The notes under the pieces are model-generated. The model saw only the letters and a list, made by a program, of their open reading frames with translations. It was not told the origin of the DNA and searched no databases. Shown in pieces: positions 15,735 through 21,744 of a DNA stretch of 28,706 nucleotides. Each line of letters begins with the position of its first letter. The stretch's first letter is position 1. Origin of the DNA: an uncultured Mailhella sp. (GTDB lineage Bacteria > Desulfobacterota > Desulfovibrionia > Desulfovibrionales > Desulfovibrionaceae); assembly GCA_948482415.1 (NCBI GenBank), contig CAOMFZ010000004.1, positions 1-28,706 on the forward strand. The letters are read 5' to 3'. The position numbers and the translations under genes are program-made.

Positions 15735-15767
15735 CGGAATATGGATATTCTATGTCCAATATTTGGA
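15716..15767. promoter_or_regulatory. Three palindromic operator/enhancer sites
   Basis: TCCAAAATATGGA (15716-15728), TCCGGAATATGGA (15733-15745) and TCCAATATTTGGA (15755-15767) share the form TCC-N7-GGA with an AT-rich centre. Each is followed by TAT, and AT(G/A) comes before it. Centres are 17 and 22 bases apart. They lie about 100-140 bases upstream of the sigma-54 start site and across the activator's own sigma-70 promoter, so they are probably its binding sites. Confidence 0.7.
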
Positions 15768-15781
15768 TATAAAGGAAAAGT

Positions 15782-18691
15782 ATGACTGATTTTGAAGAAC
15801 TCAATAAAAGGGTCGCTGCACTGTTTGAAAATTGCAGAGAAGTTTCCGGTGATTCAAGCGATAATGCGGAATTATTGATTAAAAATCATATTCAGTTGAT
15901 TGAAGCCCGTACTGCTGATTTATTTTTGGAAGAATTTAACAGCTCTTCGCCTAAAAAATATTCTGATTTTGATACGTTGATTTTATCCTTACATAAAATA
16001 CTGGCGGCAGAATTGGATGAAATTGAGAAGTTATTGGTATATGCAGAAAATTCTGTCAGTTCCTTTCAAAATACGGTTTCTTCCATATTGAATAAAATAA
16101 TGGACAGCCTGAATAATCTGCGCATATTTTTACCGCTGTGCAATATTGGGGAAAAATTAAAAATCCTGGATATTCTGTATCGGCTTTTTGGAATAATTTT
16201 ATATTTCAGAATAACAAAATGTCAAAAACTTATTGAATTTACTGAAATTTTATTAAAATATAACGGACAAATGCGAAAGTCCTATATTTTATTTCTGGAA
16301 ATACTCCTGTATTTAATTAAAAATTTTAATTCACGGTGTATTGAAGCTATTGATTTATATTTATTGGAATTAAATACGATTGAGGTTGAAACACAGGAAG
16401 AATTATCTTTTTTATTGTTATTAAAAGGCTTATTGAATTCTTACCGCGGGAAAATGTATGCCGCGCGGGAAATTTATGAGCAGTATGCATTGCTTTCCCA
16501 TCATTCCTATATTTATCTGCACGAATATTTCTGTCTGCAGGTAAGCCTTGGGGCTATGGTTTTGGGGGATTATAACTTTTCTTACGGGATTATTCAGTCC
16601 TTTAGAATTGCAACGAAATATAAAGGGAAAATGCATGTTGCCATTCGCTGGCTGAGCCACTCTGCATTTTTGCTTTTACATAAACGGAATTTCATCGCTG
16701 CCAGACAATGTATGGATGAGGCAGAAGAATTTTTGGAAAATATTTCTGCAAATGTCCCCGCAAGTTTTATCCGCCGTGCAAAAGCATATTATTGGTATTT
16801 GCAGAAAGATTATCAGAAAGCCGTGCAAATTATCAAAGATGATTCTGATAAATCTTTTGTTAATGGTAAATTTATTGCTCCCATGACAGACCCGCAGGTT
16901 ATGGAAATGATGTTTGATCTGCATATGAATAAGGGTGCGGATTTAGGAAATTATAATATTGAAAAATTGATTGATTATTATTTTGCCGGGGTTTCATGCG
17001 TGACCATTGGGATAGCCTATTATTGGCGTTCATTTTTGGTACAGGATAAAAAGGAGAAAAAAACATCTTTAGAAAAGGCATTCAAGCAGGTAACGCAATC
17101 AGGCTGTATTGAATTAATTGAGCAAATTGGCACAGCTTTGCTCGAATATGTTTCAGAGAAAGAGCAGAAATCTGTTCTGGAAAAAATGAAGTACTGGCAG
17201 GCAAAAAAGAATACACAGCAAAATCCTATTGATACCGCACCGTTTTATTCCACATATACCTGTCTCAATATGCTGCTGGCATTGGAAAATAATGCCCGGA
17301 ATTATTTTAATATTCAGCAGTTTCTGCTTGTTTTGCAGAAAGAATTGAGTGCACAGCGTTTAGCTTTCTTTGAAATTGACAAACAAAAAGAAAGCTGGCT
17401 CGGTTCACTCAACTTCAGCCCCATTGAAATAGAAAAATTCTCTTTTGCTTTTATTAAAGAAAAAGCCATGCAGTGTTTGAAAGATACTGCTCTGAGCCCT
17501 GAATATGCACTGCTTTCTGACAGTATAGGTATTTTTTGCTTTCCCAAAAATGAATATTCTGTCTATGTTCTCTATTTGGAAAATGATTTGTATGAGGGTG
17601 CTTTTTTAGGTTTTAATAAAATAGAGAAAAAAGCGTTTTCATGGTTTTTATATTGTTTTATACGAAGCAATATCACCAGATTTCAGCCGCAAACCTTAGC
17701 AAGTCCGTATAATACAGGTTTTAAATACCAAAATGAATTAGAACCCTACTGGGGCGATGATATGGGGCAGGTTTTGGAAAAAGTGCGGAATATTGCCTAT
17801 ACGGATATCCCCATTTTAATTACAGGGGAAACAGGGGTCGGCAAGGAACAGCTTGCTTCGTATATCCATAAAAACAGCCGTGTGAATATGCCTTTTATTT
17901 GTGTCCATTTAGCCTCAATCCCTTTGGAACTTTTTGAAAGCGAACTTTTTGGACATGAAAAAGGTGCGTTTACCGGAGCATTGCAGCAGAAAAAAGGTGT
18001 TTTTGAATTGGCGCATAATGGTACCTTGTTTTTAGATGAAATTGCAGATGTGCCCATGCCCATGCAAATAAAATTACTGCGGGTGCTGCAGGATAAAAAA
18101 TTTAACCGCGTGGGCGGCAATGAACAGATTTTTTCAAATTTCCGATTGATTTTGGCAACAAATAAGGATTTATGGAAAGAAGTTGTGCAGGGAAATTTCA
18201 GAGAAGATTTGTATTATCGTATTTCCATGGTTACAATATTAGTTCCGTCTCTGCGCGACCGAAAAAAAGATTTTCCACTGCTGGTACAGCATATTTATGA
18301 TTATTACTGCGCAAAATATGACAAGGAAATGAATAAAATACCAAAAAGCGATTATCAAAAACTGTATCAGCATGCCTGGAAAGGAAACGTGCGGGAATTG
18401 TGCAGTGTTCTGGAAAAATATGTTGTGCTGGGGGAAATAGAATTTTATCATAATGAGACAGAACAAAAACAGGGGACCATGCCGCAAAAGGAAACCGCTT
18501 GTTTTGCCCTGCAGGAACCGGCACCTTCTCTGGAAGAAGTTGAAAAGCAGTATATTATTTATGTGCTCAGGAAAACAAAGGGAAAAATTTATGGAAGCGG
18601 CGGAGCTCTGGAAATATTGAATATGAAAAAATCAACATTTTATAACAGGTTAGAACAATATTCCATAAAATTGAAAAATACGGCGGAATAA
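15782..18691 (+). CDS. Sigma-54-dependent transcriptional activator with long TPR-like N-terminus
   Basis: This is a bacterial enhancer-binding protein of 969 aa. The AAA+ core has Walker A GETGVGKE (682-689), the sigma-54-contacting loop GAFTGA (728-733) and Walker B GTLFLDE (747-753). A Fis-type helix-turn-helix ends the protein (about 925-969, with MKKSTFYNRLEQY). It lacks a response-regulator receiver domain. Residues 1 to about 480 are rich in paired helices of TPR-like character, and about 490-640 may be a degenerate GAF-like fold, so the signal is probably a small molecule or protein partner. AAGGA lies five bases before the ATG. The gene is visibly more AT-rich than its neighbours. 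It is divergent from the operon that carries a sigma-54 promoter and almost certainly controls it. Confidence 0.9.
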   Translation: MTDFEELNKRVAALFENCREVSGDSSDNAELLIKNHIQLIEARTADLFLEEFNSSSPKKYSDFDTLILSLHKILAAELDEIEKLLVYAENSVSSFQNTVSSILNKIMDSLNNLRIFLPLCNIGEKLKILDILYRLFGIILYFRITKCQKLIEFTEILLKYNGQMRKSYILFLEILLYLIKNFNSRCIEAIDLYLLELNTIEVETQEELSFLLLLKGLLNSYRGKMYAAREIYEQYALLSHHSYIYLHEYFCLQVSLGAMVLGDYNFSYGIIQSFRIATKYKGKMHVAIRWLSHSAFLLLHKRNFIAARQCMDEAEEFLENISANVPASFIRRAKAYYWYLQKDYQKAVQIIKDDSDKSFVNGKFIAPMTDPQVMEMMFDLHMNKGADLGNYNIEKLIDYYFAGVSCVTIGIAYYWRSFLVQDKKEKKTSLEKAFKQVTQSGCIELIEQIGTALLEYVSEKEQKSVLEKMKYWQAKKNTQQNPIDTAPFYSTYTCLNMLLALENNARNYFNIQQFLLVLQKELSAQRLAFFEIDKQKESWLGSLNFSPIEIEKFSFAFIKEKAMQCLKDTALSPEYALLSDSIGIFCFPKNEYSVYVLYLENDLYEGAFLGFNKIEKKAFSWFLYCFIRSNITRFQPQTLASPYNTGFKYQNELEPYWGDDMGQVLEKVRNIAYTDIPILITGETGVGKEQLASYIHKNSRVNMPFICVHLASIPLELFESELFGHEKGAFTGALQQKKGVFELAHNGTLFLDEIADVPMPMQIKLLRVLQDKKFNRVGGNEQIFSNFRLILATNKDLWKEVVQGNFREDLYYRISMVTILVPSLRDRKKDFPLLVQHIYDYYCAKYDKEMNKIPKSDYQKLYQHAWKGNVRELCSVLEKYVVLGEIEFYHNETEQKQGTMPQKETACFALQEPAPSLEEVEKQYIIYVLRKTKGKIYGSGGALEILNMKKSTFYNRLEQYSIKLKNTAE

Positions 18692-18920
18692 AAAATTTTT
18701 TGCGGGTATTAATGATAAACTGGAGTGCGCATTTTCAAAAAAGTTTCAAGGGATAAAATAAAGATCTTCTGCTTCCCAAAAACAGGATAAACGTACATGT
18801 CATAAGATGGATTGCGTTCTTAACTGAACAGGCTTATCCCTTTTCATCTTATCCAGTTATGGCTGGTTTTCAGCTGTCAATAAAACAAGTAATACAATTG
18901 GCAGGAAATTCTAAGAGCAT
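18692..18920. other. Intergenic stretch with four GGATAA/TTATCC motifs, no gene seen
   Basis: No convincing ORF or RNA gene is present. GGATAA occurs at 18751 and 18785, and its complement TTATCC at 18834 and 18849. ATAAGATG and CATCTTAT form part of an inverted repeat across the last pair. Whether this is an operator or chance is unclear. Confidence 0.3.
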
Positions 18921-18959
18921 AAAAAAGAAAGGACCGAAAAATGCTGTCCTTTCTTTTTT
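18921..18959. terminator. Bidirectional rho-independent terminator
   Basis: AAAAAAGAAAGGAC (18921-18934) pairs without mismatch with GTCCTTTCTTTTTT (18946-18959). It separates the activator gene (+) from the convergent toxin-antitoxin pair (-) and can serve both. Confidence 0.85.
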
Positions 18960-18991
18960 ACTATGTAAAGAAAAATTTAAATATAAAAAAA

Positions 18992-19243
18992 TCAATTTGC
19001 TACTGCTTGTTTGAGAACAAGTTTTATATATTGGCTGCAGGGGATCCCCTCTGCCATAGCTTTAATTTTTAAAGCATTAAAAAGATGCTGCGGGATATTA
19101 ATAGGCGTTGTTTCCTGTTCAAATTCAAAAGAAACAGTGGTAAAATCGGATAAATCGTATTGGCTTAAGTCCTCAGTCATAAAATTTTCAGCATCAGTAT
19201 CTGTTTTAAAACTAGGCATCTTTTTTAAGGATTGTTTTTTCAT
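18992..19243 (-). CDS. brnA: BrnA-type antitoxin (CopG/ribbon-helix-helix-like)
   Basis: This 83-residue protein begins with basic and then acidic residues and ends in a ribbon-helix-helix-like segment (TPINIPQHLFNALKIKAMAE, then GIPCSQYIKLVLKQA). That is the pattern of CopG-type antitoxins paired with BrnT. It would bind and neutralise the toxin encoded just upstream and repress their shared promoter. Its start overlaps the end of the toxin frame by 32 bases, so translation is coupled. A GAGG ribosome site lies inside the toxin gene, about nine bases before the ATG. The start at M9 (MPSF) cannot be excluded. Confidence 0.8.
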   Translation of the reverse strand: MKKQSLKKMPSFKTDTDAENFMTEDLSQYDLSDFTTVSFEFEQETTPINIPQHLFNALKIKAMAEGIPCSQYIKLVLKQAVAN

Positions 19244-19517
19244 AATGAATAACCTCTTTTTGATGCATATATCTTGCGCTTATTGGCCGTATAAATGTTT
19301 GTTGATTAATTATTCTAAACGTAAATACAATAAATATATAACGGTTATTTTTATTTTTTCCAATTAATCGTACTCGAGGTTCATCAGGAAAAGGATCGAG
19401 CATAATCCTTGGAGAAAAAGTGAATGCCTCTTCAATTTCATCTTTTGAAACTCCGTGTTTTCCGCATTTTGGCCAGTTTCCGGTGTCCCAATTAAAACCT
19501 GCTACTATTAATTTCAT
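19212..19517 (-). CDS. brnT: BrnT-type ribonuclease toxin
   Basis: This 101-residue protein is of the BrnT family, RelE-fold ribonucleases of type II toxin-antitoxin systems. The N-terminal GFNWDTGNWPKCGKHGVSKDE matches the family pattern of a W-D pair followed by KHGVS, seen here as KCGKHGVSKDEIEEAF. Near the C-terminus, IRPISARYMHQKE matches the IISAR-x-x-x-x-E motif. AAGGT precedes the ATG. The toxin-first gene order and the overlap with brnA fit the family. The usual length is about 90-95 aa, so the protein appears complete. It could act in stress control or in stabilising the neighbouring island. Confidence 0.85.
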   Translation of the reverse strand: MKLIVAGFNWDTGNWPKCGKHGVSKDEIEEAFTFSPRIMLDPFPDEPRVRLIGKNKNNRYIFIVFTFRIINQQTFIRPISARYMHQKEVIHYEKTILKKDA

Positions 19518-19524
19518 ATTTTAC

Positions 19525-19548
19525 CTTTATATGAATATAGCTATAAAG
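19525..19548. promoter_or_regulatory. Inverted repeat upstream of brnT, candidate BrnA operator
   Basis: CTTTATA (19525-19531) and TATAAAG (19542-19548) are inverted copies, with ATAGCTAT (19537-19544) between and overlapping. The site lies 8-31 bases upstream of the brnT start, where an autorepressing antitoxin would bind. From 19549 to 19846 I see no gene, only AT-rich sequence. Confidence 0.45.
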
Positions 19549-19846
19549 ATTAATCAAGTCAATGCAAAGAAAGTCATAATTTTTGAGAATTCTGTTTGAC
19601 GCAGTAATATTGGCAATTATGAGAGTCAATAAAAAATTGAAGAGCACGCTGTAACTTTATTAAAAAAATTAAATTGTTAAGAAAAATAATTTTGCAATTA
19701 ATTTTATTTTTAAATACCTGGAAATCATTGATAGTCAAATGATAGCACATAATACTCAAATCGTTTCCGCTTAATATGTCATTCTCATTTAGCCTGTTCT
19801 TCCATACCTGTTCTTTTATATTTCTCTTCAGCCGGAAATAGAGAAC

Positions 19847-19881
19847 AAAAAAAAGACTTACGAAAATTTCATTTTCATAAG
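19847..19881 (-). terminator. Terminator of tRNA-Thr
   Basis: On the minus strand CTTATGAAAAT pairs with ATTTTCGTAAG (19871-19881 with 19857-19867, one mismatch). A run of eight T's follows two bases later (19854-19847). It begins 12 bases after the tRNA 3' end. Confidence 0.75.
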
Positions 19882-19892
19882 CCCTTAAAAAC

Positions 19893-19968
<76 letters not shown>

Positions 19969-19978
19969 ACAAGTCATT

Positions 19979-20007
19979 TTTTAATCAATGTTTTGTGTTT
20001 CTGTCAA
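19979..20007 (-). promoter_or_regulatory. Sigma-70 promoter of tRNA-Thr
   Basis: On the minus strand a perfect TTGACA (20007-20002), 17 bases, then TTAAAA (19984-19979). The expected start is a few bases before the tRNA 5' end at 19968. Confidence 0.7.
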
Positions 20008-20138
20008 GATAAATTTATCTTGTTGTCATTTCACGCTCAAAGTGAATGAAATTTTATCGTTACCGGGTATGTTTTTTTATTTTATAAAAAGAAAGTTTCT
20101 TGTATTTAAAGGAATTTTGTGTTTTTTACAAAAAATGC

Positions 20139-20165
20139 TTGACTATTGCATAATGAAAATATAAA
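20139..20165 (+). promoter_or_regulatory. Sigma-70 promoter of tRNA-Lys
   Basis: TTGACT (20139-20144) and TATAAA (20160-20165) are separated by 15 bases, a little short. The -35 is embedded in AATGCTTGAC, the same ten bases as in the ilvE promoter. Transcription would begin just before 20178. Confidence 0.6.
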
Positions 20166-20177
20166 AAATTTGAGTAC

Positions 20178-20253
20178 GGATCATTAGCTCAATAGGTAGA
20201 GCAGCTGACTCTTAATCAGTTGGTTTGGTGTTCAAGTCACCAATGGTCCACCA
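20178..20253 (+). tRNA. tRNA-Lys (anticodon CUU)
   Basis: The 76-base RNA has acceptor arms GGATCAT and ATGGTCC, with one G-T pair. The D arm is AGCTCAATAGGTAGAGC. The anticodon stem is GCTGA/TCAGT around CTCTTAA, giving anticodon CUU, which reads AAG. The T arm is TGGTG-TTCAAGT-CACCA. Discriminator A and an encoded CCA end it. Confidence 0.95.
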
Positions 20254-20261
20254 GTTTTTAC

Positions 20262-20301
20262 AAGGGCTATCTTGTTTTTTACAAGGCAGCCCTTACTTTT
20301 T
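20262..20301 (+). terminator. Terminator of tRNA-Lys
   Basis: AAGGGCT (20262-20268) pairs with AGCCCTT (20288-20294) and inner CTTGT pairs with ACAAG, across a 2x2 internal loop. A T run ends at 20301. Confidence 0.85.
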
Positions 20302-20341
20302 TAGCTTCTTGGTACGCAAGGAAAGATAAATATGAAATTTA

Positions 20342-20390
20342 AATAACCGGCAGGCATAAAAGGGAAAAATTTTTATATTTGCCGGTTATT
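20342..20390 (-). terminator. Inverted repeat, likely queF terminator
   Basis: AATAACCGGCA (20342-20352) and TGCCGGTTATT (20380-20390) are perfect inverted copies (11 bp) with a 27-base loop, 23 bases beyond the queF stop. Transcription leaves leftward into AT-rich sequence without a long T run. Confidence 0.5.
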
Positions 20391-20413
20391 ATATTGAATT
20401 GTGATTTTGTACT

Positions 20414-20893
20414 TTAATTTTTGCGTCCTAATAACTGCAAGGTGGTGAGCAGCTGCGGAGCAGAAACAGCGGGGTTTACATACAGGGCGGTTGGGTTTAA
20501 ATAGGTTCCGCCGCGGGGGTTGAATTCACCGCGCACGCGCAGATATTTGGGTTCCAGAAGTGTAACCAAATCGTTTTTAATGGTATTGACAATGGTTTCC
20601 ATAAAGGATTTATGATTGCGGTACGCCACTAAATACAGTTTCAGACTTTTGGATTCCACGCATTTTTTGCAGGGGATATAGTCAATATAAATTTTCGCAA
20701 AATCAGGCTGTCCTGTTTTGGGGCAGAGAGATGTAAATTCAGGATGTTCAATTTCGATTAAATAATCTGTCTCAAAGAGATTGGGAAATGTTTCCAAAAT
20801 GGAGACAGAGGGTTCGTCCAGTTTATATTCGGTTTTTCCGGCACCCAGCAAGGTGAGTTTGCTGACATCGTCTTTAGAAGCTGTTGTATTCAT
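20414..20893 (-). CDS. queF: NADPH-dependent 7-cyano-7-deazaguanine reductase (QueF, short type)
   Basis: This enzyme reduces the nitrile of preQ0 to the amine of preQ1 on the path to the tRNA base queuosine. The 159-residue length fits the single-domain (B. subtilis-like) type. Catalytic C57 lies in FTSLCPKTGQPDFA with the partner D64. The substrate motif is E80-SKSLK, followed by YRNHKSF. AAGGA lies before the ATG. Downstream of the YhhQ-type transporter gene on the same strand, it suggests that precursor uptake and reduction go together. No other que gene is in the window. I looked for a preQ1 riboswitch in the 194-base gap upstream and saw none, only a palindromic repeat. Confidence 0.95.
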   Translation of the reverse strand: MNTTASKDDVSKLTLLGAGKTEYKLDEPSVSILETFPNLFETDYLIEIEHPEFTSLCPKTGQPDFAKIYIDYIPCKKCVESKSLKLYLVAYRNHKSFMETIVNTIKNDLVTLLEPKYLRVRGEFNPRGGTYLNPTALYVNPAVSAPQLLTTLQLLGRKN

Positions 20894-20974
20894 TGTATAT
20901 ATCCTTTATTTTTGCTTTGTTTTAGTATCAGGTTGATTTTATAACTACAAAAGATAATTATAAAATTTTCTTTT

Positions 20975-21035
20975 TATGGGGGAAATGATTTCCCCCATAC
21001 CCCCACAGCGCTTGTTTTTCTTTCAGAAAAACAAG
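20975..21035. repeat. Intergenic palindromic repeat, copy D
   Basis: GGGGGAAATGATTTCCCCC (20978-20996) is identical to copy A and is extended by TAT/ATA, followed by ACCCCC. A second hairpin, CTTGTTTTTC (21011-21020) with GAAAAACAAG (21026-21035), follows, as in copy A but with different sequence. It lies between yhhQ and queF. Confidence 0.7.
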
Positions 21036-21087
21036 AATACATGTTTTATAGGTGATTGATTATCAACCGTTTTCTATAACAACGCGT

Positions 21088-21684
21088 TTATTTTTTATTG
21101 AAAAACCATGACAGTGTGGGGATAAGGGGCAGGGCAAATAAACTGCACACATATTTTACCACAGCCTGACCCCAGACAGCGTCGGAATACCATGCCACAT
21201 GAAAGGCAAGCGGTACGAAAATAAGAGAGTCCAAAGGGCAGGATATCAGGTTGCTGACAATAACGCGTGTTTTGAGCTGTTTGTGTTTCAGAAAATAAAA
21301 CACAGTCCAGTCAACGGTTTCACTGCCGATAAAGGCGAGCATGCTGGCAAGGGCAACGTCTTTATTCCAAAAATAGGTAATAATTCCGGCAATAATCATC
21401 CAAATCCAGCATTTTTGATGTGACCAGCAGCGCTGGACAAAGTCGCGGAAGCTGAATGTCAGCCCTATCCAGAGCGCGCCTAAAGGAAAGGTCAGGGAAA
21501 AATAGACTTTTTCCGGGGTAAAGGCGTCTGTCAGCGTCAGGGTGCCTATGCCGAAATAGATAACAAAAATATTGCCCAGAGCAATGCTGGATAAATATAA
21601 AAGAGCGCTGGACCATTTTTGCCATGGTGTGCCCTGCATGGTTTGTGCCCATTGTAAATTCTGTTCGGTGTTTTGTACTTCCAT
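21088..21684 (-). CDS. yhhQ: Queuosine precursor transporter, YhhQ/VUT family
   Basis: This is an integral membrane protein of 198 aa with about six helices, of the VUT (YhhQ) family that imports preQ0/preQ1 or queuine. The conserved GLTFSFRDFVQRCW, the helix SMLAFIGSETVDWTVFYF and the signature VIVSNLISCPLDSLIFVPLAF (shown in part: SNLISCPLDSLIF) are all present. It lies 60 bases downstream of topA and 194 bases upstream of queF, all on the same strand. The pairing with queF points to salvage of preQ0, which QueF would then reduce. The exact substrate among queuosine precursors is inferred. Confidence 0.88.
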   Translation of the reverse strand: MEVQNTEQNLQWAQTMQGTPWQKWSSALLYLSSIALGNIFVIYFGIGTLTLTDAFTPEKVYFSLTFPLGALWIGLTFSFRDFVQRCWSHQKCWIWMIIAGIITYFWNKDVALASMLAFIGSETVDWTVFYFLKHKQLKTRVIVSNLISCPLDSLIFVPLAFHVAWYSDAVWGQAVVKYVCSLFALPLIPTLSWFFNKK

Positions 21685-21744
21685 TCTTTTTCCGTCAGTT
21701 CGGCAGTTATTTTCGGCTTGAGAATTTATATTTCAGCAGTGAGA

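Noticed and set aside
18750..18854. Four GGATAA/TTATCC hexamers as a regulatory array
   Set aside because: Spacing is irregular, no promoter is nearby and the next genes converge away from it. It is kept only as a note.
19574..19759. 61-codon minus-strand ORF between brnT and tRNA-Thr
   Set aside because: It is very AT-rich, lacks a ribosome site and recognisable motif, and lies in sequence full of stops. It looks like chance.
20894..21087. preQ1 riboswitch ahead of queF
   Set aside because: No preQ1-type hairpin with its A-rich tail near the ribosome site is visible. The structured part is a dispersed palindromic repeat.
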